From Oscillospiraceae bacterium (GTDB taxonomy: Bacteria; Bacillota; Clostridia; Oscillospirales; Oscillospiraceae): a stretch of DNA of 14,624 bases. The stretch spans positions 1-14,624 of the forward strand of contig JAHHRT010000033.1 of the NCBI GenBank assembly GCA_020025615.1, written 5' to 3'. Each line of letters starts with the position of its first letter. Position 1 is the stretch's first letter. The notes beneath the pieces were generated by a model that saw only the letters and a list, made by a program, of their open reading frames with translations, was not told the DNA's origin and searched no databases. Positions 7,084 through 13,549 of this stretch are shown here, one piece after another. Both the position numbers and the translations under genes were made by a program.

Positions 7084-8184
7084 ATGAAGACGAAAAAAAT
7101 TCGAATCACCGGGGCAATTCTGGTGGGCGTTCTGTGGCTGGCCCTTGCTGTCACCGCCTGGACCCATAGCCCACGGGATATGTCCCTCACCGAGCGGCGC
7201 AAGCTGGCCCAGTTCCCGGAGCTGTCCGGGCAGACCCTGTTAAACGGCAAGTTCATGTCCAAGTTCGAGACCTATACCTTAGACCAGTTCCCCATGCGGG
7301 ATGGGTTCCGCCAGGTGAAGGCGGTGTTCAGCTACAAAGTCCTGAGAAATCGGGACAACAACGGAATCTACCTGACCCAGGGCCACGGTGCCAAGCTGGA
7401 ATATCCCCTGAACGAATCCTCCGCAGAGGCTGCGGCTCAGAAGTTCCGGAAAATCTATGACCGCTATTTGCAGGACAGTGAAAACATTGTTTTCGCGGTT
7501 GTGCCGGATAAGAGCTATTATCTGGCAGCGCAGAACGGCTATCTGGCGATGGACTATGCTCGGCTCTTCTCCATCATGGAGGAGGGACTGCCTTTCGCGG
7601 AGTATGTTGACATTACCGACACCCTGACCGTGGATGACTACTACGATACGGATACCCACTGGCGGCAGGAAAAGATCCTGGGGACGGCCCAGAGGCTGGC
7701 CCAGGCCCTGGGAGTGCCCGGCCCTAAGGCGGAAGACTTCCGGGTCACAGCGATGGAACGCCCCTTCTACGGCGTCTACTACGGTCAGGCGGCCCTGCCC
7801 ATGGCCTCGGAGACCATGTATGTTATGGAAAGTGACGTGCTGGCAAACTGCACCGTCAAAAACTACGAGAACAACAAAACAGGCCCGGTATACGACCTGG
7901 AAAAGCAGTGGGGGAAGGACCCCTATGATGTGTTCCTCTCCGGCCCGGTGTCCATCCAGACCATTGAAAATCCCCAGGGCCCGGACCGGGAGCTTCTGGT
8001 GTTCCGGGACTCCTTCGGCAGCAGTCTGACGCCGCTGCTGGTGCAGGATTACAGCAAGGTGACCCTCATCGACACCCGGTATGTGCCCACGGACTATCTG
8101 GGCAAGTTCCTGGATTTCCACGGACAGGATGTGCTGATGCTCTACAGCCCCATGGTTCTTAACAACAGCGCAATGCTGAAATAA
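7084..8184 (+). CDS. DHHW family protein (AlgJ/AlgX-like, SGNH-type O-acetyl transfer partner)
   Basis: The 366 residues have one N-terminal signal anchor (about 8-26) and an extracytoplasmic domain. The family's signature pattern appears as DTDTHW (188-193, with Asp190 and His192) and the serine motif FRDSFGSSL (307-315, with Ser310), the arrangement expected of an SGNH-like Asp-His/Ser active site. These proteins are thought to receive the acyl group from the MBOAT partner and pass it to the glycan. The start at 7084 is chosen over an in-frame upstream start at 7015 inside the MBOAT gene because GAGAGG (7071-7076) sits 7 nt upstream and MKTKKIRITG begins a clear membrane anchor. The stop codon lies at the edge of the left inverted repeat described at 8184. 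Confidence 0.9.
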   Translation: MKTKKIRITGAILVGVLWLALAVTAWTHSPRDMSLTERRKLAQFPELSGQTLLNGKFMSKFETYTLDQFPMRDGFRQVKAVFSYKVLRNRDNNGIYLTQGHGAKLEYPLNESSAEAAAQKFRKIYDRYLQDSENIVFAVVPDKSYYLAAQNGYLAMDYARLFSIMEEGLPFAEYVDITDTLTVDDYYDTDTHWRQEKILGTAQRLAQALGVPGPKAEDFRVTAMERPFYGVYYGQAALPMASETMYVMESDVLANCTVKNYENNKTGPVYDLEKQWGKDPYDVFLSGPVSIQTIENPQGPDRELLVFRDSFGSSLTPLLVQDYSKVTLIDTRYVPTDYLGKFLDFHGQDVLMLYSPMVLNNSAMLK

Positions 8185-8223
8185 AAAATATCTCCGCTTT
8201 CCAAAGGGTATGCCCCATAAGGA
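8184..8223 (+). repeat. Left inverted repeat of the candidate cassette
   Basis: It pairs with 9112-9151 (33/40). The outer 16 nt are identical; seven mismatches cluster at 8200-8205, 8212 and 8217. It begins at the stop codon of the DHHW gene, and weaker similarity reaches back to CTG at 8176-8178. Confidence 0.85.
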
Positions 8224-8245
8224 TGGTTTAGGAATACTCAAAAGC

Positions 8246-8281
8246 AAAATGGAGTGTATCAGGTTAGATACACTCCATTTT
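8246..8281. terminator. Bidirectional terminator hairpin between convergent genes
   Basis: A perfect 15-bp stem, AAAATGGAGTGTATC (8246-8260) with GATACACTCCATTTT (8267-8281), has a 6-nt loop. T-rich sequence follows on both strands (TTTTCTTT on plus, TTTTGCTTTT on minus). It ends the DHHW transcript on plus and the DUF2441-like transcript on minus. It lies inside the inverted-repeat-bounded cassette. Confidence 0.85.
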
Positions 8282-8326
8282 CTTTATAAACTGTTAGATT
8301 TATTCGAACAGGCTTAGCCCTCAATA

Positions 8327-8908
8327 TCACAATCTGCTCATCGTACGAAGAACTGTATTCTTGCCATCCGAAAGTAGTTCCGCAATGAACTCGCAGCTTC
8401 TTTTACCCGAAAAATAATTTCTAGCCAGTTCCATAATCCTATGTAAATCTGATTCTCCGTGATAATCCACCATGCAGTCGTACGCCTGATTATAGAAGTT
8501 TTGGTCCAGCACAACAGTGCGAGAAGGATCAAGCTCCAGCTCCAAAATCTGAAGCTTCTCATATTCGTCTGGATCGCTTTCCCAATCTTCTTTCGCTAAT
8601 TGCTGAGCATTTTCCAGCGTTTCTGTGCCGTAAATACATCCCACTCGACTTACCTGATTTGGAAACTCTGTCTTACGAATGTACTCAAAAACAGCCTCTG
8701 TCGCATCTTTTGCGTATTCATACTTTCCTTCCTTTTCAGATTTCAAGACTCGGTCCTTATACATCGAGAGGAGCAGCATAGCCGTAAATACACCATTTCC
8801 ATTTTCTAAGGCCCTAATATATGGTTCAGACCGCTGATAATTCTTTCTGAAATCATTTTGCAGGGATTTGTCGCCCTGATAAGTTACGCTGTAGTGGTAC
8901 GCAATCAT
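8327..8908 (-). CDS. DUF2441-like protein, possible ADP-ribosyltransferase-fold protein
   Basis: The 193-residue soluble protein has no signal peptide or membrane segment. It begins MIAYHYSV, has FEYIRKTEFPNQVSR (about 74-88) followed by a YGTETLENAQ stretch (93-102), then LELELDPSRTVVLD (122-135), and ends with a YFSGKRSCEFIAELL region. The order H-Y near the start, F-E-x-I/V-R...F-P...S-R, then E-T/S-L-E-x-A matches what I know of DUF2441; a remote link to the ADP-ribosyltransferase fold is my recollection, not proven here. The ATG at 8908 is preferred because GAGG (8921-8918) lies 9 nt upstream; an ATG at 8914 is too close to it and one at 8956 lacks a site. It is the only clear gene in the inverted-repeat-bounded cassette and its codons are more A+T-rich than its neighbours'. 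It could be an accessory, defence or toxin-like gene. Confidence 0.7.
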   Translation of the reverse strand: MIAYHYSVTYQGDKSLQNDFRKNYQRSEPYIRALENGNGVFTAMLLLSMYKDRVLKSEKEGKYEYAKDATEAVFEYIRKTEFPNQVSRVGCIYGTETLENAQQLAKEDWESDPDEYEKLQILELELDPSRTVVLDQNFYNQAYDCMVDYHGESDLHRIMELARNYFSGKRSCEFIAELLSDGKNTVLRTMSRL

Positions 8909-8922
8909 TGTCATCTTCCTCT

Positions 8923-9051
8923 TTATATCCTGTCCAAAGTTAAGAGTGTTATACAAATTCTAATCAGTCCGGCATTCTGCAAAATCAGAAGTTTCGTTCT
9001 ATCTTCAATTGACTTTGCATCATCTCAACGAGCATACTGTTTATACTCCAT
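8923..9051 (-). pseudogene. Possible small ORF interrupted by an in-frame TGA, upstream of the DUF2441-like gene
   Basis: From an ATG at 9051 the frame reads MEYKQYAR, meets TGA at 9027-9025, then continues open (DDAKSIEDRTKLL and on) to TAA at 8925-8923, 14 nt before the DUF2441-like start. The second half reads like ordinary protein and lies where a partner gene would sit. No ribosome binding site is seen at the ATG. It may be a broken small gene, or chance in AT-rich DNA. Confidence 0.2.
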
Positions 9052-9092
9052 ACGGATCATAAACAGTGCAATCGTTAGGAACAAGTTCCTAA
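9036..9092. repeat. Two palindromes in the non-coding arm of the cassette
   Basis: ACTGTTTAT (9036-9044) pairs with ATAAACAGT (9059-9067) around a 14-nt spacer. TTAGGAAC-AA-GTTCCTAA (9075-9092) is a perfect 8-bp palindrome with a 2-nt centre. Both lie between the right inverted repeat and the DUF2441-like gene, a stretch of about 200 bp with no supported intact gene. They may be operator sites or subterminal recombination sites. Confidence 0.6.
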
Positions 9093-9111
9093 AACCTTTC
9101 GGGAAAATACT

Positions 9112-9151
9112 TCCTTACGGGGTATACCCAAATGGAAGCGGAGATATTTTT
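9112..9151 (-). repeat. Right inverted repeat of the candidate cassette
   Basis: The reverse complement matches 8184-8223 at 33 of 40 positions. Its outer edge lies 2 bp from the stop codon of the MATE gene (TAA read at 9156-9154). It contains the palindromic core GGGTATACCC. Confidence 0.85.
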
Positions 9152-9153
9152 AT

Positions 9154-10536
9154 TTACAGGGTGAGATTCTGAATCCACTTCTTTCGGCTCAGTGCATAGG
9201 CACCCACGAAGGATTTCAGAATTTCCGAACCCTGAACCAGGATAAACATAGGCAGAATCGGAAGCATCACAAAGTGGCTGAGGATAAAGGCCAGGGGTAC
9301 GCAGAAGCTCCAGACAAAGCAGCTGTCAAAGAGGAAGGTGATAAAGGTCTGTCCGCCGGAACGGAGGGTGAAGTAGGCGGCATTGGTATAGGACTGGAAG
9401 GGCATCATCAGAGCGCTGATACAAATCAGCTTGGTTGCCAGGTGACGCACCGGCTCACTGGTGTTATAGAGGCTGGGGAAGAAACCGGACAGTGCCATCA
9501 TTGCGCCGCCGAATACGATACCGGAGAACACGGACAGAATGACCAGCTTACGGTTGGAATCCCAGATTTCGTCCTTGGTATGACCGGCACCCAGCATCTG
9601 GCCCATAAGAATACCAACGGCGTTGCCCATGGACATATAGACCACACTGCCCAGGTTGCAGAAGGTATTGGCAATGTTGACGGCGGGAACCACATCCAGA
9701 CCGCAGGTGGAGTAGCACTGGGCAATGAACGCCAGACCGGTGGACCACAGGAACTCATTGAGCAGGAGAGGCATTCCCTTGACAATGATGGTCTTGAGCA
9801 GGGGACCGGGGATGTAAAGGCTGCGGTAAGCGCCCTGAATAAAGGGATGGTTGGCCTTTTTCAGGTGGACCCAGCCGCCCACAAAAATCAGTTCCACCAC
9901 ACGGGAAATGACAGTTGCCAGAGCGGCACCCTGAACGCCCATAGCCGGGGCTCCGAAGTGTCCGAAGATCAGCACATAGTTGAGGCCGAGATTGACAAAC
10001 ACAGCCAGAACGCCGCCCAGCATGGGAACCATGGTTTCCCCGGTTTCCCGCAGGGTGCTGGCATAGGCATTGCTGAGGGCGAAGGGGAGCAGGCCCCAAA
10101 GCATCACCGCCATGTAGTCTTTTCCGTAGTCCATTACCAGAGCGACGTCCTGCACGCTGCCCTCGCCCCGGAGATAAAAGCTGATGAGGGAGCTGCCAAA
10201 GAGCAGGAACAGTACCGTGCTGGCAACGGTGAGCAGGGTGCAGATAATCACCTTGAAGCGGAAGGTGTGGCGGATACCGTCATGGTCCTGGGAGCCATGG
10301 AACTGGGCGGTGAAGATTCCGGCACCGGAGCTGGCACCGAAGATGCACAGGTTAAAAACAAAAATCAGCTGATTTACAATGGAGACGGCACTCATAGGCA
10401 TGGTGCCAATCTGGCCGACCATGATATTATCCAGCAGGGCTACAAAATTGGTGATGCCGTTTTGAATGATGATGGGCAGGGCGATGCCCAGAATCCGACG
10501 ATAAAAGGCTCGGTCGCCGATGTAACGATGGTGCAT
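9154..10536 (-). CDS. MATE family efflux transporter
   Basis: The 460-residue membrane protein has about 12 helices, the usual MATE length, and exports drugs or metabolites in exchange for Na+ or H+. The first half begins with a typical segment: ALPIIIQNGITNFVALLDNI, GQIGTMPMSAVSIVNQ and FGASSGAGIFTAQFHG. The second half repeats the pattern with KGMPLLLNEFLWSTG and MGNAVGILMGQMLGAG. The C-terminus (KKWIQNLT) is where many clostridial homologues end. The start at 10536 is chosen because GAGG lies 5 nt upstream and the upstream 26-codon extension (to 10614) overlaps the promoter region. The substrate cannot be inferred. It lies after nagA on the same strand but has its own promoter and is separated from nagA by a terminator. 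Confidence 0.92.
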   Translation of the reverse strand: MHHRYIGDRAFYRRILGIALPIIIQNGITNFVALLDNIMVGQIGTMPMSAVSIVNQLIFVFNLCIFGASSGAGIFTAQFHGSQDHDGIRHTFRFKVIICTLLTVASTVLFLLFGSSLISFYLRGEGSVQDVALVMDYGKDYMAVMLWGLLPFALSNAYASTLRETGETMVPMLGGVLAVFVNLGLNYVLIFGHFGAPAMGVQGAALATVISRVVELIFVGGWVHLKKANHPFIQGAYRSLYIPGPLLKTIIVKGMPLLLNEFLWSTGLAFIAQCYSTCGLDVVPAVNIANTFCNLGSVVYMSMGNAVGILMGQMLGAGHTKDEIWDSNRKLVILSVFSGIVFGGAMMALSGFFPSLYNTSEPVRHLATKLICISALMMPFQSYTNAAYFTLRSGGQTFITFLFDSCFVWSFCVPLAFILSHFVMLPILPMFILVQGSEILKSFVGAYALSRKKWIQNLTL

Positions 10537-10585
10537 AAATACCTCACAATGGTTGATTTTACCGGGAAAGCCGGCACAGAAAGTT

Positions 10586-10614
10586 ATAATATCACAAAAA
10601 ACGGGCGGGAACAA
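10586..10614 (-). promoter_or_regulatory. Probable promoter of the MATE gene
   Basis: Read on minus: TTGTTC (10614-10609), a 17-bp spacer, and TATTAT (10591-10586). The -35 box lies within the loop and arm of the nagA terminator, so the two elements overlap. The leader would be about 40 nt. Confidence 0.4.
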
Positions 10615-10633
10615 GTCCCGCCCGAAGTTTTTT
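10596..10633. terminator. Bidirectional Rho-independent terminator after nagA
   Basis: A perfect 9-bp GC-rich stem, CGGGCGGGA (10602-10610) with TCCCGCCCG (10616-10624), has a 5-nt loop. On minus it is followed by six T residues (10601-10596). On plus a T run at 10628-10633 follows three bases after the stem. Confidence 0.9.
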
Positions 10634-10643
10634 CACAATTTCC

Positions 10644-11771
10644 TTAGATTTCCTTGCCGTGGAAGAAGACCCGACGACCGGAGTAGTCGGCGTTGCAGAC
10701 GATGAAGTCAGCAATCTTACCTTCAGCAATGGAGCCAACCTTGTCCTCAGCGGACAGGGCCTTAGCAGGATTGTAAGTAGCAGCGCGGACAACCTCTTCT
10801 TCGGGAATCCCCCAGCTCAGGCAGTTCAGAACGCACTGCCACAGGTTGGTAGCGGAGCAAGCGATGGTGCCGTCAGCCAGACGACCCACGCCGCCCTTGA
10901 CCCAGGCATCCTGACCGCCCAGCTCGAACTTGGTGCCCTCGGGCTGACCGGCGCAGCGGCCGGAGTCAGAGACCAGAATCATGCGGTTCTTGAAGGTCAG
11001 GAAAGCCAGACGGACAGCAGCGGGATGGATGTGCAGACCGTCGCAGATAATCTCAGCCTGAACGTTGGGGTTCTCGGCAGCAGCGGGAATGACGCCGGGA
11101 TCCCGGTGATTGATGCCAGGCATAGCGTTATACAGGTGGGTCAGATGGGTAGCACCTGCGTTGAACACATCACGGGCATGGTCGTAATCAGAAGCGGTGT
11201 GAGCAACGGAGACGGTGCACAGCTTGCTTGCCTTCTCCACAAACTCCACGGCGCCGGGAAGCTCGGGAGCCAGGTCGGCAATGCGGATCATGCCGCCGCA
11301 GTCGTCATAGAGCTTCTTGAAGCCCTCGAAGTCGGGGTCCTTGATGTATGCGCCGTTCTGTGCGCCCTTCTTCTTCATGGAGAAGTAGGGACCTTCCATC
11401 TGGATGCCGCGGATGGCGGAGCAGCCCTCGGGAGCCTCGTCAGCCAGCTGCTTTGCGGTAGCGAAGGCCTTGGAGAGGGTTTCGTAGGGCAGAGTCATGG
11501 AAGCGGGAGCGAAAGAGGTAACACCGCAGGAGAGGTAGAACTTAGCCATCTCCTTGAGGCCTTCGTAATCGCCGTCGGAGAAGTCGTGACCGGAGTTGCC
11601 GTGGCTGTGAACCTCAACCAGGCCGGGGATCACGGTAGCACCCTGGAGGTCAATGGCATCCTCGGGGACATTCTCGGGGAGAACTGCGCCGAACAGGCCG
11701 TCCTTCACTTCAAATGCGCCCATATGGAACTGAAAATCAGAACCGAAAATTCTAGCGTTTTTGTAAAACAT
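10644..11771 (-). CDS. nagA: N-acetylglucosamine-6-phosphate deacetylase
   Basis: Cytoplasmic amidohydrolase that removes acetate from GlcNAc-6-phosphate to give glucosamine-6-phosphate. At 375 residues it has the normal length. Metal-site and active-site motifs are visible: VEVHSHGNSGHDF (His55, His57), GIQMEGPYF (Glu126), SVAHTASDY (His191), THLTHLYNAM (His212), CDGLHIHPAAV (His247) and LVSDSGRCAG (catalytic-type Asp269). The last motif differs slightly from the more common T-D-A form but keeps the Asp. The start has AGGAG (11785-11781) 9 nt upstream. It lies 126 bp downstream of a ROK-family kinase on the same strand, consistent with a kinase-deacetylase pair for amino sugars released from peptidoglycan or host glycans. 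No nagB is in the window. Confidence 0.95.
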   Translation of the reverse strand: MFYKNARIFGSDFQFHMGAFEVKDGLFGAVLPENVPEDAIDLQGATVIPGLVEVHSHGNSGHDFSDGDYEGLKEMAKFYLSCGVTSFAPASMTLPYETLSKAFATAKQLADEAPEGCSAIRGIQMEGPYFSMKKKGAQNGAYIKDPDFEGFKKLYDDCGGMIRIADLAPELPGAVEFVEKASKLCTVSVAHTASDYDHARDVFNAGATHLTHLYNAMPGINHRDPGVIPAAAENPNVQAEIICDGLHIHPAAVRLAFLTFKNRMILVSDSGRCAGQPEGTKFELGGQDAWVKGGVGRLADGTIACSATNLWQCVLNCLSWGIPEEEVVRAATYNPAKALSAEDKVGSIAEGKIADFIVCNADYSGRRVFFHGKEI

Positions 11772-11794
11772 GAGAGTACACTCCTTTTTATAAA

Positions 11795-11866
11795 GGGAAG
11801 GGCAGCCGATTGACTGCCCTTCTCCAATGAATCACAGATTTTGAATGGGAGGGTCCTGAGAACCCT
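11795..11866 (-). other. Hairpins in the ROK-nagA spacer (possible attenuator or processing site)
   Basis: The 126-bp spacer holds an 11-pair stem, 11795-11805 with 11814-11824 (GAAGGGCAG/CTGCCCTTC plus one G-U and one more pair), and a smaller AGGGT/ACCCT hairpin (11850-11854 with 11862-11866). On minus the larger stem is followed by only a short, broken T run, so it would be at most a weak terminator before nagA. No convincing promoter is seen in the spacer. Confidence 0.5.
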
Positions 11867-11897
11867 TCTGCTAAAATCGTCCCGTCAGGGGAAAGGC

Positions 11898-13280
11898 TTA
11901 CTTTCTCAGCTCGGGCAGGCTGGCAGCAGCAACGGACTGACCAACACGGCGGGTGTTCTCGTCAGGCAGCATGACCTCGACCTTCTCGCTCAGCTCGGGA
12001 TACTCTTCCTTCAGAACCTTGTTGCAGGTATCCAGGATAATGTCGCCGCCCTTGCCGGACATGACACGGCCCATCAGCATCAGGTGATGGATATCGTAGA
12101 ACCGGGAGTAGAGGACAACGGAGTTTGCCAGGTAAATGCCGATATCGTGATAGATGGCAGCGGCTCTGGGATCGTCGGACTCCATGAGCTTCTGGACAAC
12201 CTTCAGCTTCTCAGCGGGGGAGAGCTCGGGATCCAGCTCAATGCCAGCCTTGGGAGCCAGCTTGATGACAGCGTCCTGGGAGAAGTACTTGCAGCCAACG
12301 CCGCGGTCGGTGGACCACTCATCCTGCATAGCGTTCTCGTTGAGGTCAACAGGAGCGAATGCCAGCTCGCTGATCCAGCCCTTGACATTCTTCTCAGCGT
12401 CAACGTAGCCGACAGCCTCACTGGTGCCCATAGCCATACCCATGATGCAGCCGGTGTTCATGCCCATAGCGCCAGCCAGAGCGGAGACGTCGCCATCGTT
12501 TGCAACGACACAGGGAACATCGCCGATTTCGGCAGCGGCCCGGTCGAAGCAGGTCTTGACCTCGTCCCAGCGGTCACGGGGCACCTTATAGAAGATGGAG
12601 GAGATCATGGGAGCGTTGCCGATGAAGGTACCGGCGGAGGAAATGCCGATGGCATCTACCCGAGGCATCTTGGATGCAGCGGTACGCAGAGCGGTGAGAA
12701 TCTCATTATACTGATAGTTGGGATCGGGGTTCAGCTTGGGGAACCAGACAACTTCCTCAGAGAAGACGCACTCGCCGTCAATCACAGCGGAGACCTTACG
12801 GTCGGAACCGCCGGCATCGAAGCCGATACGGCAGCCGTCCAGGTGACCGCCCAAAGGCTGTGCGGACTCGTTGGCAGCGGGGCACTCCTCGAGGGCCAGA
12901 TCCTGAATCTCCAGGTGACGCTCGTAGAGCTTAAAGAAGAAGTCGTAGTCGAAAGCGCGCTCGCCGTTTTCGGAGTAGGCAGCCTTCAGCTTCTGGGCAA
13001 TCTCGGAGCAGCCGCAGATGGAGACCCGGAAGCCGCCGATGGACCACAGCAGGAACTTCACATACCGCTCAACAAAACGATAGTCGGCATCGGCATACTC
13101 TGCAGTTCCGTGAATATAGGTATGGTGGACAGAAACCTGGCCCTTGTCACGCTCAACGGCGATGGCAAGCGGCTGCTTTGCGCCCTCCAGATATGCGTTC
13201 ATCCATACGCCGAAGGGGATGAACTCGGGGTCCAGAGTGGGCACATTTTTCATGTTATAGGAAACGCCTAAATACTGCAT
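11898..13280 (-). CDS. ROK family sugar kinase-like protein with N-terminal extension
   Basis: The 460-residue protein has about 150 N-terminal residues of unrecognised type ahead of an ASKHA/ROK-like core. Core motifs are the first phosphate loop IGFDAGGSDRKVSAV (152-166), the NDG motif VVANDGDVSALAGA (258-271, with catalytic-type Asp262) and the second phosphate motif GMAMGTSEAVGYV (281-293). The Zn-binding CxCGxxGC motif of typical ROK proteins is missing, and the usual G-E-x-G-H is replaced by SELAFAP, so it is a diverged member. The start at 13280 is chosen because AGGAGG (13293-13288) lies 7 nt upstream; an ATG at 13313 has no site. Its position just before nagA suggests phosphorylation of GlcNAc or a related amino sugar; a regulatory role is less likely since no helix-turn-helix is evident. 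Confidence 0.75.
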   Translation of the reverse strand: MQYLGVSYNMKNVPTLDPEFIPFGVWMNAYLEGAKQPLAIAVERDKGQVSVHHTYIHGTAEYADADYRFVERYVKFLLWSIGGFRVSICGCSEIAQKLKAAYSENGERAFDYDFFFKLYERHLEIQDLALEECPAANESAQPLGGHLDGCRIGFDAGGSDRKVSAVIDGECVFSEEVVWFPKLNPDPNYQYNEILTALRTAASKMPRVDAIGISSAGTFIGNAPMISSIFYKVPRDRWDEVKTCFDRAAAEIGDVPCVVANDGDVSALAGAMGMNTGCIMGMAMGTSEAVGYVDAEKNVKGWISELAFAPVDLNENAMQDEWSTDRGVGCKYFSQDAVIKLAPKAGIELDPELSPAEKLKVVQKLMESDDPRAAAIYHDIGIYLANSVVLYSRFYDIHHLMLMGRVMSGKGGDIILDTCNKVLKEEYPELSEKVEVMLPDENTRRVGQSVAAASLPELRK

Positions 13281-13319
13281 TTGTGTACCTCCTAAAAGTT
13301 TATTTCGATACATATTTAT

Positions 13320-13348
13320 ATGTTATCACGCCAACAGAGAAAAAGCAA
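13320..13348 (-). promoter_or_regulatory. Probable promoter of the ROK-nagA unit
   Basis: Read on minus: TTGCTT (13348-13343), a 17-bp spacer, and TAACAT (13325-13320) preceded by an extended -10 TG. It lies about 40 bp upstream of the chosen ROK start. Confidence 0.55.
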
Positions 13349-13369
13349 TGAGATTTTTCTGCTTTTTCT
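13338..13369. repeat. 10-bp inverted repeat overlapping the ROK promoter, candidate operator
   Basis: AGAAAAAGCA (13338-13347) and TGCTTTTTCT (13360-13369) are perfect inverted arms whose centres are 22 bp apart, about two helical turns. The left arm covers the -35 box of the minus-strand promoter. No T run follows, so a terminator is unlikely; a repressor-binding palindrome for sugar-responsive control is possible. Confidence 0.5.
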
Positions 13370-13494
13370 GGTAATCAGATGGATGCAAAAATAACAGATT
13401 GGAAACAGAAAGGGCACATGAGGCAGGAGGACTGGAATCAGAAAAAGAGATATCAGGCGGAATTTTTACATATATATAGTAAATAAAACGGCTG

Positions 13495-13542
13495 TGTAAT
13501 GTTAGTTATTAAAATGTAATTAACTTTGTAATTTTTTGTAAT
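13495..13542 (+). promoter_or_regulatory. Four TGTAAT direct repeats upstream of the surface-protein promoter
   Basis: TGTAAT occurs at 13495, 13515, 13527 and 13537 (spacings 20, 12 and 10 bp), ending 8 bp before the -35 box. Three of the steps are near helical periodicity. They could be an activator-binding array or simply an AT-rich UP element. Confidence 0.45.
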
Positions 13543-13549
13543 TTCTCTA

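Larger units (their letters stand above)
8184..9151. mobile_element. Candidate non-autonomous mobile cassette (about 970 bp) with 40-bp terminal inverted repeats
   Basis: Bases 8184-8223 and the reverse complement of 9112-9151 agree at 33 of 40 ungapped positions, with a perfect 16-nt outer core (AAAAATATCTCCGCTT). The segment between them is visibly richer in A+T (roughly 33-47% GC in 60-bp samples) than the genes on both sides. It holds one minus-strand gene of unusual type, a 15-bp perfect hairpin and several further palindromes. No transposase is present, so any movement would need one supplied in trans. No clear target-site duplication was found: the flanks are AAATA and ATTTA, AT-rich but not direct repeats. 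Direct evidence is the repeats and composition; mobility is inference. Confidence 0.55.

Noticed and set aside
8179..9156. Target-site duplication at the cassette ends
   Set aside because: The flanks AAATA and ATTTA are both AT-rich but not direct repeats. A TA dinucleotide duplication is possible only if the A run differs by one base, so it is not claimed.
8858..9172. 104-codon frame on plus across the cassette's right arm
   Set aside because: It overlaps the start of the DUF2441-like gene antisense, has no ribosome binding site and reads through the inverted repeat and into the MATE gene.
9274..10647. 457-codon open frame on plus opposite the MATE gene
   Set aside because: The minus frame has an unmistakable MATE protein, a ribosome binding site and a promoter; the plus translation is low-complexity and matches no family I know. 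Long antisense frames are common over GC-rich genes.
10659..11813. 384-codon open frame on plus opposite nagA
   Set aside because: It is antisense to a full-length NagA with all active-site motifs; no signals support translation.
11841..13271. 476-codon open frame on plus opposite the ROK gene
   Set aside because: The minus frame has AGGAGG, a promoter and ASKHA motifs; the plus product is a Leu/Gly/Val/Ala-rich antisense shadow.
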